A stretch of DNA of 64,000 nt from the NCBI GenBank assembly GCA_947311845.1, contig CAMZMU010000111.1, positions 19,992,321-20,056,320 on the forward strand. Direction: 5' to 3'. The position numbers were made by a program, and so were the translations under genes. This document shows positions 11,005-22,469 of the stretch, piece after piece. Below the pieces are notes generated by a model. That model was not told where the DNA came from. It searched no databases and was given only the letters and a program-made list of their open reading frames with translations. Positions within the stretch are counted from its first letter, which is position 1. Each line of letters opens with the position of its first letter. Source of the stretch: Poa pratensis (Eukaryota > Streptophyta > Magnoliopsida > Poales > Poaceae).

Positions 11005-13470
11005 ATGGACAGATTTGCCAAGTTATGGGCATCCCAGGAAAACATCTCAAATTCTCCAGATCAACGGGCTGCTCCAGATCCAGAACCATCAGTTCTCGGT
11101 GAAGAGGAACAGATTCATTCTACGGTTGTGGTGAATGCAAGGTCAACTGCTGCTGCTGTTTCTGTACAAAGAGTTGCACAAGAGGTTGTTGATCTTTGCA
11201 ACCTTCCAGCAGATCCTGCACAAAGAAGACCCATGTCGCAATTTAAGACTGCCAAAGTCCGTGATGATGTGAGAAGAGCTTACCTCCAAAAAGGTCCATT
11301 TCAACCAAAAAATCATAGTTTCCCCCAAACAGATATGAGTGGAATTCCCCGTCGTTTTAATTCGGCGTGGTTTTCTAAATATGGTGGCTGGCTGGAGTAT
11401 AGCATAGATGAAGATGCCGTCTATTGTCTTTGTTGCTATTTATTCCAGAATGAATCTCTAGCACATGGTGGTGGCGATGCATTTTCAAGAAAGGGGTGGA
11501 GACTTTGGAATAAAGCTACTAGGTTGGATGTTCATGTTGGTGGTCCTTCTAGTGCTCATAATCAGAATATGAAGAGATGTGATGATTTAGTGAACCAAAA
11601 CCAGTCCATATCAGCAGCTATACTTAAGCAAACAAAGAAGTCTAAGAGGGAGTACCGAACTCGTTTAATTGCATCAATTGATATTGCAAGATTGCTTCTT
11701 TGTTCAGGATTGCCATTTCGGGGTCATGATGAGAGTGAGTCTTCTTTGAGGAAGGGGAATTTCCTCACTTTTTATGAATGGTATGCTGAACGATGTCCAG
11801 AAGTGGGTGCTGTTTGTCTAGGAAATGCTCCAAAGAATTTAAAGTTGATATGTCCTGAAATTCAAAAAGATATTGTTAAAGCTTGTGCTGAAGAAACACT
11901 TAAAGCCATCATAGAAGATGTTGGAGATGAATATTTTGCTATACTGGTTGATGAATCTCGTGATGTATCTCACAAGGAACAAATGGCTCTTGTTATAAGG
12001 TATGTTGACAGGAGGGGATTTGTTATGGAGCGGCTGATTGGACTTGCTCATGTCAGTCAAACAACTTCTCTTGCACTCAAACAAGCTATTTATAAATTGC
12101 TTGCAAAACAAGGACTGAGTCCTTCTCGAATCCGTGGACAAGGTTATGATGGAGCTAGTAACATGCAAGGTCGTCTGAATGGTTTGAAGACTTTAGTGAT
12201 GGAGGATTCTAAATCTGCTCATAGCATTCACTGTTTTGCCCATCAATTACAATTGACATTAGTTGCTGTTGCAAAAAACCATGAAGATGTTGTATGGCTG
12301 TTTGAGTGGATGAGCTATATCCTATCCACGATTGGAGGTTCTTTCAAGAATAGGGATATGCTTCGTGAGAAGCAAGCAAAGAAAATTGCAGAAGCATTAC
12401 AAATGGGTGAGCTTGAAACTGGGACGGGGTTGAATCAAGAACTTGGGCTAAAAAGAGCCGGCGATACTCGATGGGGTTCTCATTTTTATTCTCTCATGAA
12501 CATGATTGTCTTGTTTGACTCGGTAATTGAAGTTATTGATGATATTGCACAAAATGGAGGCAAAGCTATTGATAAGCTTAAAGCAAAAGTAGTATTGGAT
12601 GCTGTACAAACGTTTGACTTTGTATTTATGTTGCACGTCATGAAGGTTATACTTGGCATTACAAATGAATTGAACACATCTTTGCAAAGGAAGGACCAAG
12701 ACATCGTGAATGCTGTTTCATATCTTGGTACAACTAAAAAAAGACTACAAGGCATGAGAGACCAAGGCTGGGAAGATATGTTTGCCCAAGTTATTGAGTT
12801 TTGCATCAAACATGATATTAGTATTCCAGATATGGATGCCATGCATGTTCCTCGAGGATCAAAGTCAAAGCGAAGAGTTCAGATTGATGGCGTGTCAAAT
12901 GAGGATTACTACCAAAGTGTTATGTGCGCCATCATCGATTTGTTGCATGTGGAGCTTAATGACCGTTTCAGTGAAACCGGCACCACCTTGCTCCTTGGAA
13001 TGGGTTGTTTGGATCCTTCGGATTCTTTCTCTAACTTTGAGAAGGACAAAATATTGGCGATGGCTCGCTTATATCCTGATGATTTTGCTACTGAAAGCAA
13101 GATTGAAGAACTCAGTTGCCAACTTGATAACTTTGTTGAAAACATCCGGGATGACTCCAGATTCTCAGATTTGAAAGGTGTTGGCGATCTTTGCAAAAAA
13201 TTAGTTGAGAAAAAGAAGCATACAACCTTTCCTCTAGTGTTTCTTTTGCTGAAGCTAATATTAGTTTTGCCGGTCGCCACAGCAACGGTTGAGAGAGCAT
13301 TTTCTGCAATGAAATATATCAAGTCTGATCTGCGAAATAGAATAGGCGATGATTTTCTGAACCATTGTCTCATTACTTATGTTGAAATTGATGTATTTCA
13401 GTTGATAAGTACGGATGCCATCATGCATACCTATCAAGGTTATCATGACCGTGGGGAGCTGTTGCCATAG
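11005..13470 (+). CDS. hAT transposase (TTF zinc finger, DUF4371, dimerisation domain)
   Basis: The 821-residue protein would bind the ends of its own element and catalyse cut-and-paste transposition in the nucleus. After an N-terminal region with predicted disorder, a TTF-type zinc finger lies at about 110-200 (FNSAWFSKYGGWLEY, then the CLCC cysteines). A DUF4371/RNase H-like core follows at about 230-560, and the hAT C-terminal dimerisation region at about 730-805 (ATVERAFSAMKYIKSDLRNR). Candidate catalytic acids are D316 (ILVDESRD), D382 (GYDGASNM) and E763 (TVERAFS); the conserved Trp is W490 (GDTRWGSHF). The length fits the ZMYM1/TTF-type hAT group. The start is the first ATG after the putative leader intron. 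The frame has no stops or frameshifts, which is unusual beside the decayed neighbours. Activity is inferred, not shown. Confidence 0.93.
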   Translation: MDRFAKLWASQENISNSPDQRAAPDPEPSVLGEEEQIHSTVVVNARSTAAAVSVQRVAQEVVDLCNLPADPAQRRPMSQFKTAKVRDDVRRAYLQKGPFQPKNHSFPQTDMSGIPRRFNSAWFSKYGGWLEYSIDEDAVYCLCCYLFQNESLAHGGGDAFSRKGWRLWNKATRLDVHVGGPSSAHNQNMKRCDDLVNQNQSISAAILKQTKKSKREYRTRLIASIDIARLLLCSGLPFRGHDESESSLRKGNFLTFYEWYAERCPEVGAVCLGNAPKNLKLICPEIQKDIVKACAEETLKAIIEDVGDEYFAILVDESRDVSHKEQMALVIRYVDRRGFVMERLIGLAHVSQTTSLALKQAIYKLLAKQGLSPSRIRGQGYDGASNMQGRLNGLKTLVMEDSKSAHSIHCFAHQLQLTLVAVAKNHEDVVWLFEWMSYILSTIGGSFKNRDMLREKQAKKIAEALQMGELETGTGLNQELGLKRAGDTRWGSHFYSLMNMIVLFDSVIEVIDDIAQNGGKAIDKLKAKVVLDAVQTFDFVFMLHVMKVILGITNELNTSLQRKDQDIVNAVSYLGTTKKRLQGMRDQGWEDMFAQVIEFCIKHDISIPDMDAMHVPRGSKSKRRVQIDGVSNEDYYQSVMCAIIDLLHVELNDRFSETGTTLLLGMGCLDPSDSFSNFEKDKILAMARLYPDDFATESKIEELSCQLDNFVENIRDDSRFSDLKGVGDLCKKLVEKKKHTTFPLVFLLLKLILVLPVATATVERAFSAMKYIKSDLRNRIGDDFLNHCLITYVEIDVFQLISTDAIMHTYQGYHDRGELLP

Positions 13471-13619
13471 TTTTTTCTTCTCTGTTGTTATTTTCGTGGT
13501 TAATGTAATGAAATGTACTCCGTTATTGATTTTTTTCTTTTTTGTTGCTGATGAAATTCGGTATGATTTGAAGCTTGACCCCACAGGTTTTTTTTTCTGG
13601 CTCCGCCGCTGAGGATGGG

Positions 13620-15360
13620 GATGATCTGTTTGGGCCGGTGTTTTCTTTGCGGACCCTGTTTGGACTGTTTGGTCGACCGTCGACTTATAGGGGCGGGGGA
13701 GTGGGGAGAATCTCTAGTGGGACCGAAATGTCGAATACAACTACCTTCGAGTAAATTTCAGCTGATTCTTTTGTAATTTTGTATTCTGAATATCAATTGT
13801 CAAAATCTCAAGCCTGTGCGTTGTATAGGCCCGCAGGAACACGCATCACCACCGATCTATGGCTAAACCAGGTACGTACCGCGAGAGTGGCATGCAGACG
13901 GTATCCCAGATGCAAGAGCAGCTTAGCTGTGGCGACAAGACCAGAGACATGAAGGAGCGCCCGGGTCGCAGGGATTCCAGGAGGAGGTGACCCGAAATTA
14001 TACAGTAGCATTTCCTTCTTCCTCGATGGTTGCGTATTCAATTCACTATGGCATTCGTACGTGCGGATGACACGCCAACGTCCGGCCGCGCGAGGGTACG
14101 TAGTTGACCTGAGGCCGGCAGGACGTTGAAGAGATGCTCCACAGAGACCCCTGACATGCCCATGCTCGTACGTAGGTGCGGCACTTTGGTGTTCAATCTC
14201 GATCTATGCATACACTGGATGGAGACTAATATTAGAAGAGCTGCTAAGTAGTCTCAATGAAAATTCATCAAGGAAATGCCTCGCTTGATAGTTTCAGCCT
14301 TTCAGTAATGGAAGTCGTCGAACATCCCAGTTCAGAAAGAGCTTGATTAAAGTCTTGACCTGTCCCTTCAGGCGCAGTTAGGGTTTGTTTCTGTGCTGTA
14401 CATCCTCCAATTTGACAGCACACGGCTCTGCAACTGTAAAAAAGAAAACACTGCTGCTGCACATTGCTTAGTTATTTTTAAACGATTTGATTTGAATATA
14501 CTACTGTTGGAGGTTTGGACAGGCCAGGGGGACAAGGCCGGTATGGGCTGGCACGGGTGCGCTGCATGCATGGAGACGAGGGCGTGCGTCCCGTCGGAGC
14601 GGCAGAATCCGCATCAAATCACGGCGACCCGACTGGTCTGCGGCCGGGGATGCCACTGTTTTCTTGATGTGCATGCATGCTGCGTTGTTCGGATCCTTCT
14701 TTGCTCGTGACTACTCCCATCCATACAGTATCCATCCTCTCACCACTATAGTTAGTGTACTGCATCCACGCACAAGGTCGAGAGCCACACCGGCCGGCCG
14801 GCCTCAACGGTTATGAAAATTAATCCGGCCATGCATTGTAACCGTTGCATGTGCGTTGCGGAAGGGACCGGCCGGCGGCGGCGGCGGCAACAGTTCAGCC
14901 GGCCGCTCGCTGCAAACAAAAATAAACCTTCCAATTTATAACTTGAAATCTTCAAGCAATCTGAAACTTAAAACTTCACACTGAATAATGGAAGCGCTGA
15001 AAATTCATTATGCTAGTTGTACCACAAGTATAATAAAATTGAGCGAGAGCTAGCTAGGTAGACAGTGAGCGGCATGTAGCTGCCCCCGCAAAAAAGAATT
15101 AGCTAGCTAAGCTAGGTAGGTTGGCGCATTGCATTCAGCGAGAAGACGAGTGTAAAGCACACCGTGTACTTGATTCAAAGTGCCCCTACCATGCATGTAT
15201 GAGAAGGAGGAGGAAGCCGTACTGCTGGTATTGAAATCCGTGACGTAAAGCGCGGCACATGTACGTAGCGCACGGCATATGTACTCGTAGTACACACAAC
15301 GACCTCCAAGGAAAAAGTTGGGCAGAAACTACCTAGCTACAGGTTCAACATTTAGTTTTC
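13620..15360. other. Gene-free stretch
   Basis: No recognisable coding region. Short frames of up to about 105 codons on both strands overlap one another and carry no motif. No clear transposon ends were found. Confidence 0.45.
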
Positions 15361-15366
15361 AGTTTT

Positions 15367-15712
15367 TCTTTCGCCCATGGTAGAGATTCGCAAATTTCGC
15401 GAAATTGACGAAATTTGGAAGAAATTATTCAAATATTTCGGCCAGATTCAAATTATAGAGCTTAAAAATATTTACCAAAATAAAGGTAAAAGTGAAGATT
15501 CGAACTCAAAACCAAGCACAGCAGTGACCAGACGCTCAACCAACAGCCTAGTACCCAACTTGTGATTGATATTTGATTTCTATATATTACAGCCATTATC
15601 TATTTCATATTTTCAATTAAGCCGAAATTTTTGAACGATTTTAGCTTCTTTCGCCCCTCTCCGAGAATCGTTAATTTCGCGAAATTCGTCCGAAATTTCG
15701 ACGAAATTATTT
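15367..15712 (-). repeat. Repeat with paired palindromes and a tRNA-like internal box
   Basis: The two edges carry similar direct sequences, each with 'ttctttcgccc' and the 14-bp perfect palindrome AATTTCGCGAAATT (15393-15406 and 15673-15686). Between them the minus strand reads GGTTGAGCGTCTGG (15541-15528), then GAGTTCGAATC (15507-15497). These resemble the A and B boxes of a tRNA-derived RNA polymerase III promoter. It could be a tRNA-derived SINE relic or a terminal-repeat-flanked element; the family was not identified. Confidence 0.4.
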
Positions 15713-15714
15713 TC

Positions 15715-18700
15715 CCTGCCTAGCTAGCCGCTAGCAATATTGCCCACTATACCTACAGCTACACTACGGTCTGCGCTGCTAGTCAACCTGCCCTCTTCTA
15801 CATTCTTGACCACCTTTAGAAACTTACAAGTAGAGATTAACCGCGAGAGAGAGGCATATACGACTACAAGGTGTGCGGAAGGGATGGTCGTGGCTTGAGG
15901 GAGAGGAATGGGGGCTTGGGGGTGTTGCATCCTCCATAATTGAGAGATGAATGGTCTGCGGGTGTTGCATCCTCCAGAGGCATACGAATGGTGGAGAGAT
16001 GTGTGGGTTACATCCTTCTGAAGGGAGACGAATGGCGCCGTTAGGGGTGATGTATCCTCCCTCCGGTGCGGGGAGGCAGAAGGTAGGCTGGCAGCATGTC
16101 GGGCTTGTCGGGAGGTGCGGTTTGCCGTGGATCGAAGCAGGGCAAAGGGAATAGCGTGAATGCTGACCGGTTCCTGGTTGTGGGCTCTGCGACTGAGACT
16201 ATTGGTGATAGTCTTACTCCGGCCAGCCGGAGTCGCCGATGGCGACGCCTACGGGTGGCGTTCTCTTGTTTGAGGCATCGATGTAGCAGCTACCACCCAC
16301 CTTTCCCCATGTCCTCCAGGGGAACCCTTTATCTAGTCCTCGTCGATCGGATCATCTTGGAGGCGGATCCGACCAGAGGGACCAATGGCTCGTGAGGATG
16401 TACGGCGATGGGCAGCAAAGACCCCCTCCACATGCACATGTTCGAGTGCCCGGCTGCGGGTGTCGTGTATTCCACTTTCCGGCGCGTTGCATGTGTTTGT
16501 GGTGCTAGGTGTGGCGCGTTGCATGTGTTTGTGGTGCTAGGTGTGGATTGCCGTTCTTCAGAGGTTTTCGCCCTGTTTTTCTCAAATAAACCAAGCAGTT
16601 CGTGTCCTTATGCGATCTTCTTCCAATCAATGGATTTGGCTGCTCTCCTGCCAACACTAAAAAGAAAAGCAACCAGGGGTGACACTGGGTGAGGGGTCAA
16701 AGCTGGCCAGTGAAGTTGTACGCACCATTCTCTTGGGACAGTGCATGCAAACTTGCAAAGCATCCTTGAACACACAGTCAGACGACACGTTTGGTACCTT
16801 GCAGCTGCAGGGCGCCACGCACGTAACCCTGTCGAATGCATTTTCTGGATCCGGTCCGTTGTTTCAGCCGGTCAAGCCGTCACACCGTGCAGCAAGGTGA
16901 GTGAAACGTACAAGCAAACGTCGTTACTAGCTCCCGGTCCTTCCGGAGATACTGCGAGATATACAGTGAGTAATGCGCTGCGGCAGATGTTGGGAAAAGC
17001 CTGCGGAGCATGTGTACCTACACCCAAGCATTCAAAGCCAGCCGTACAACGAAACGACCTTGTCTTCGGACAGGACACGATGTTCATTATACAACATGTA
17101 TTTTTGATGATCTATAAATGTTCTTGGGTCTACATCCGGCAGATTTAAATTCGCACACAAAGTTTTATGGGAGAAAGATATTTTCCATGGGCGGTATAAG
17201 AAAGACAAGAAAAAAATCGTGAAAACTCATTTTTGAGCAACAAAAAATTGTCTTTGTTTAAACAGGCCACACACACTGTCTTTTTTCGCAATTTTTTTGT
17301 GCAAACATATAATATCCATATGTACACACGATATTGTTTCAGAATTTTGTGATCTTTTAAAATACGTTTTTTTTGAATAGTGGGGATCTCCAAGTCAATA
17401 TGGATTTCGGCTTGTCTTCAGGCACGATGTTTTGACTCATAGTTCTAGTTCTAGATGTATTTGTTATGAAAATCACATATTTTTATAGTACATGAGTAGG
17501 GCACGTATGCATAACTCACAGGGTGGTCTACGCACATTACGATTGAGGACGTTAGAAAAACGTGCAATTCAATATTTTTCTATCTACCACGATGATGAGA
17601 AGTGAACCATGCATGAAGCAATTGAAGAGTCAAATACGACGTACATGACAGCATCAGTAGTATTCAATAGTGTGTACTACACTGCACTGGGTGACAAGGC
17701 CCCATGATGTGCTCCATCACTGCCACAGGTGGCCCACGCTTAATGCTACTCAGGTCTCAGGTCCCTTTTTTTTTCATCCGACCCTCTTCCTCTCTCCTGT
17801 AACCTAAAAATCCTACTGGCCAGTGGCCACACGCACACAACAGCTCCTGCACGACCGGAGAAAGTTGAGCTTTCACAGTCCGTTGCGCTAGGCACTACGT
17901 ACTCGCTGCTGGAGAGGAGCGGGCGACACGCGCGCGTGAATCCATGCACAGCACACAACGAGCTATGGCTATGGCGCCCCGGTAGTTCAGCGCATTGAAG
18001 GGAGGGCAGCAGCAGCAGCAGCAGATAGCCCAGCATGCCTCTTTTCTGTGGTGTCACACTCAAACAAGGACCTGTCCTGCAGGGCACTGTTGTTGGAAAA
18101 GACACGGGGAAAGACGCAGAAATTTGTCACCGCCTCACCCTCACCGGGTGGAGCCGATGCTATAGCTGCAATGCCCACCTTGCCCGGGCGGGATGCAATT
18201 ATGGCCGCATCATTCCACGCCTATCTAGCCGCTCCAAATGATTGCCTAATCATGTTGTCTAATGCGAAAAGTTTCGAACCGGTCCGGCCTTATCGTCTTC
18301 TTCTTCGATCGCCTCCCTATAGCTACTACATACGTCGCCGGCCGGCGAAACTCAAGAAACCATGGAAGGAAACAATGAGAAGAACATATTCATGCGTACG
18401 TAGAAACATGATTAACATGCCCACCTTTCCCGGGGGGAGGCGTTTGTCTCCAGGCAAAACCTAAACATAATGCAAGTAAATTAACCCTGCAGGCAGCTGC
18501 CACCTTGGCATTGCTAAAGCATGAGGGGGAGGGGAGGGAGCCCAAAAGAAATGACATCTGCATACACTCCTTCAACCAACCGGCCAACCTTGCAGGTTAC
18601 TGCATCTGTAAGCAGTTGAAGGCTTAGAGGTGAACAGCGTGTACTGATACCGAGTTACCGGCGGGCCGGCGTTGCCGATAGACACTGAATTAATGCCATG

Positions 18701-19880
18701 GTTGAAGGGATTGATTGAAGTCCGAACCGAGAGCCCCGGTGGATCAACATGCTTTGCTTGAGATCGATCGACCTCCACCGGCCTGCCTCGAGCTACTACA
18801 TAGTAACGATCCCCTTAGCCTAATGGAACAAAGCATGCATGAGAGCGCGCAGCGCGGGGACGGTGTCGATCTAAACTCTAAAATGCCGCATGGTTAAAGG
18901 GAATGAAGCCTGGTCCGACGTCCCCGATCAACGGACGTCTCCGGGTGAAGGGAGAGTCGAGGAGATCGACCGGGAGCACCGAGCCAGACAACATACCCCT
19001 TAACCTAATCCAGGCATGACAGAACAATATATGCGCGTCGCGAGTAACAGAATGTGTTTTGGACGCCACGGATGCTTCGGTTTGCGAGGAATGAAGCCTG
19101 GTCCGACGCCTCCACCCGCCGGCCGGCGACCGGCCAGGATGCGTGCATCGAGCCAGCCAACATACCCCACAAACCACCATGGCCACAACCTAGCTGTGCA
19201 GAGACTACGACATGGATCGCTGGAGAGAGGAGCAAGACATAGGCTTGCAACTTGCAAGGCATGGGAGGAAGAAGAAGAAGGGTACGAGAGTTTTCTTGGA
19301 GAGAGCAAGGGAGAGGGTGGGGATGGCGAGGAGGGCGACGGGGCAATTTATGGAGGAATACCCCAGCGCGGATTGATGCGCGCCGAGTATTAACTGCGTC
19401 GCTAGCTAGTTAGTACGTCCCCGGCCGGCCGGCCGGCCTTGCTTTATGTTTCTCATCAGCTCCGGCCAGTTGGGCTTCTATTGCGTGTACTGCTCTCTGC
19501 TGGCATCCATCTCTCTCTCTCTATTTCGTGGCTCAGAGCCGGGCGGAAAGGTGACAGAGTCCGGTCCAGTGCCTTGAATTCTCAAGGACGATGCGTCGTG
19601 GACTGCTCATACCACCACGCCCTCTTCCTCTGGCTCTATTCCCAGGTGTGGAATGTCTTTGACAACCCCGTGGAGAGCGAAATCGATCGTTTCCATACAT
19701 GGTAATTGTAGCTCGATCGTTTCCATAGGTTACCTATCACATGATTTTCTCAAAAGTAGCGTGAGTTCGTATCCATGCTTTGTGTAGCTTACAGTTAATT
19801 CGGAACTTTGGGTAAACAGCATGACAATGGAGACAGTAGCATGCTTATTCGTGATAAAGTACTATGCCTTAAGAGTAAAT
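15715..19880. other. Gene-free stretch with small tandem repeats
   Basis: No gene is supportable. Minor structures are visible: a 32-bp tandem duplication at about 16481-16544 ('ggcgcgttgcatgtgtttg' twice), a short CAG run at 18010-18022, and about three diverged copies of a roughly 180-bp unit at 18690-19200 containing 'gaatgaagcctggtccgacg'. Small frames here look like chance. Confidence 0.4.
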
Positions 19881-19888
19881 TTAGACTA

Positions 19889-20004
19889 AATGGAAGAGAC
19901 AATTAAAATGTGTGTGTAGAATATAATATAAGCATAGGCGGATCGACTAAACTACCTATGCTTATATTATATTCTACCCACACATTTTAATTGTCTCTTC
20001 CATT
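19889..20004. repeat. 50-bp-stem inverted repeat (hairpin)
   Basis: Left arm 19889-19938 and right arm 19955-20004 are reverse complements over 50 bases with a single mismatch, separated by 16 bases. A transcript would fold into a near-perfect hairpin. No TA or other target duplication is evident, so it does not fit a standard MITE. It could be a decayed foldback element or a small-RNA precursor. Confidence 0.8.
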
Positions 20005-20433
20005 TTCTCCTTCTTTTCTTTTCTTTGGGTTTGTGTTTGCTGCTGCCCAGCATGTGTGGTGTGGCGTTTGTATGCGTTGGTTGTACGGTGGTCGTTGCTT
20101 TATTTCGAAAGCGGGGCGAAAGCCTGTTTCGAGGGAGTGAATATAATATAAGCTCATGGTTTTCAGATTAGCTGAGCATAGTCAAGGGAATGTTTGGCTC
20201 ATCTGTTCTTTCTCTGAATACTGATCTGATTTTAGTCCATTATACATTGTGAGAAGTACACTAACATAAGTAAGCAGAGATTCCTCATAATTTTCACCAT
20301 ATATACGTAAAAATTCACTTTGGCTCCCGTGTGCTTATTCTCCCATCGAAATACTAAATTTAAAATATACACAAAATTCCAAAAAGACTTGCGCATACAT
20401 CTCCGCATTCTACGTGAGCACTTACGACTTGGC

Positions 20434-20960
20434 TCAGGCGATGAACCATTCACTGCCCTCTATAAATATTTGTGAAAAAGGTTCCTGATAAGGTAACAAT
20501 GTTGTGGAAAACCCTTGCATTTTCTCATTCCATAGCTCCCCCGCGATGAGGATGACCAAGAATAGCAAATTATTTCTTTTTGAAGCCATTGGAGTGTGTG
20601 TTAGTTGTCTATCCAATAGTTGGTGTGGGTGCAAACTCTCCAAGTGGTGATGTCCCAAGTGTCGATACCTAGCAAATCTCGTATGAGGCTCAGAAGCGTA
20701 AGGAGAGAAATGACATCTAAAAAAAAGGTGCATGGTTGTTCCCGGATCACTCTTACAAAGTTGGCAGAGACCGCAATTACCCCCATATGCAACCGGGTCC
20801 ACACCCTAATTTGAAGTTACAACGAAGCAAAAAAAAAACACTCAGGAGGTGTCCAAATTTTCCAGACCAAGAGCTGCAGGGTGGACGTAAAATCCAACTC
20901 GAACTGGGCATGGTAAGTCGAGGTCACAGAATATGAAGAAGAGGCGGTGTCCAACCAAAA
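20434..20960 (-). pseudogene. LINE remnant with zf-RVT zinc knuckle
   Basis: The minus strand encodes a G-x-C-x-L-C-x-x-C ... T-M-H-L-F-F-R-C pattern. This is the zinc-knuckle signature (zf-RVT) at the C-terminus of plant LINE reverse transcriptases. Just upstream another frame gives 'LLVWKIWTPP', typical of the start of that domain, so at least one frameshift separates them. The reverse transcriptase and endonuclease domains are absent; this is an old 5'-truncated copy. Confidence 0.65.
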
Positions 20961-22090
20961 GTGTTGAACTCCTGTAATTGTGTTAAACTCATCCCACCGG
21001 CCGTAGTGTTAATTTCGTGGATCCAACTGTTATCCGCGAAGGCCTTTTCAACATTTATCTTCTTCAATTTGGATATCTAGAAAAAAATGCATCAATATTT
21101 GTAGTGTAGAGTTTTGGAATTCAGTTAAGAGTCTCCATCAAATAAAATTACATGATTCTGTTGGTTATAAAGTGTAGCTCTTCAGATTGGTTGAGCACAT
21201 TCAAGAGAATGTTTGGTTGATCTTTTTCAATCTCTCTCCAACACTAATCTGATTCTAGTCCACTTTGCCTCGTGAAGTGCGCCAGTTCAGTACAATTAAG
21301 TGAGGTGTGCACTGCGGACTCTCTGTGGAAAGCATGTAAGCAGAGAGGCCTCATAATTACACCACAAATACACAGTCCGGCCCATCTCTCTGAATCTCTG
21401 ATCCACAGCTAGGTGTTCACTGCCGGTGCACTTCATACCCTGTCCCCAAAACTACAGGTTTTGTACACACATACTTCTACGGGTATGTAGCTCAAACTTC
21501 CACAGAAGGTTTCAGTCTCGATCGAAAAGAACGGAGAACAGGAATGGGACTCCCCTGACTTGACTTGACACAAGCTCGAGCTACAAGAATCCGGGTGTCC
21601 CTAGAGATGGCAAGCTAGATAGCTTGGCAGCAAAAGCGGTTTGTAACTGCACCACCGAAATGTCAAATACTTTTAAAAAGGAGTTCACCAGGGGTCTTTC
21701 GAGTGTTTACCTGCATTTGTGTCTGGTCGAGACATGAACATCACACTACGGCCTCTAGAGGTATGGGGGTGCAAAGTATAGCTCACACGCACAGACATGC
21801 ACACATGTCCTGAAGAATTCAAAACTCAAAATCTGCTGCTTGAAGTTTTTCTCTTCCCGGTCAACATTACGGGATTGACCACCCGTAGCTTTGCGACAGA
21901 AAAGTTTGGCCCCCATGCATGGTAGCCCGACAGAGCTTGTGATGAGCACCATAATTACCTGTTGATTTGGCCAGGGCCCCTACGTAGCTATGGCCTATTG
22001 CTAGCCTGCCTCTCTGGCACGTGCCACATGAGAGCTCTTGTAAATGCTTCACATACCTGGCCGGACACAGATCCGGTGACATGCGGCTTT
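20961..22090. other. Gene-free stretch
   Basis: No gene or recognised repeat. A short segment around 21160-21260 echoes 20150-20230 ('gagaatgtttggttgatct' against 'gggaatgtttggctcatct'), indicating an old local duplication. Confidence 0.35.
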
Positions 22091-22095
22091 TGCAT

Positions 22096-22454
22096 GTCAC
22101 CCGGTGACATGCGGCCAAAATTCAAATTTAAACATTGCGAAAAAATCTGAAAAAAATCATGCATGTTCACAGCACATATTAAGATAATCCCTAGAAATTT
22201 CAGATCAAAATTCGAAACATACATCGAGAAACAAAAAAGAGAAACTCAGATGTGAATAGTTCCCGAATTTGAATCTGAGTTCTCTGTAGACTATTCACAT
22301 CTGAGTTTCTCTTTTTTGTTTCTCGATGTATGTTTCGAATTTTGATCTGAAATTTCTAGGGGTTATCTTAATATGTGCTGTGAACATGCATGATTTTTTT
22401 CAGATTTTTTCGCAATGTTTAAATTTGAATTTTGGCCGCATGTCACCGGGTGAC
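22096..22454. mobile_element. Long foldback (hairpin) element
   Basis: Two 165-base arms (22096-22260 and 22290-22454) are almost perfect reverse complements around a 29-base loop. The outer ends read GTCACCCGGTGACATGCGG. An extra partial copy of the end motif ('ccggtgacatgcggc') lies just outside the left arm. The structure fits a foldback MITE, but no target duplication is clear. It has no coding capacity. If transcribed it would give a long double-stranded RNA. Confidence 0.8.
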
Positions 22455-22469
22455 ACGGCTGATCGACTG

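Larger units (their letters stand above)
10460..13611 (+). mobile_element. Complete hAT transposon (3,152 bp)
   Basis: A perfect 8-bp target-site duplication AGGATGGG lies at 10452-10459 and 13612-13619. Terminal inverted repeats are CAACGGCGGAGC on the left and, as reverse complement, CAGCGGCGGAGCC on the right. A short subterminal motif 'gaccccacagg' occurs near both ends; at the left it forms a palindrome (10483-10491 pairs with 10496-10504). One uninterrupted 821-codon transposase frame fills most of the interior. The intact duplication, matching ends and open frame suggest a young, possibly autonomous insertion. Confidence 0.9.

Noticed and set aside
12909..13373. 154-codon minus-strand frame
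   Set aside because: Antisense shadow of the hAT transposase ORF.
18048..18464. 138-codon plus-strand frame
   Set aside because: No domain, no splice or homology support, and overlapping frames on the other strand.
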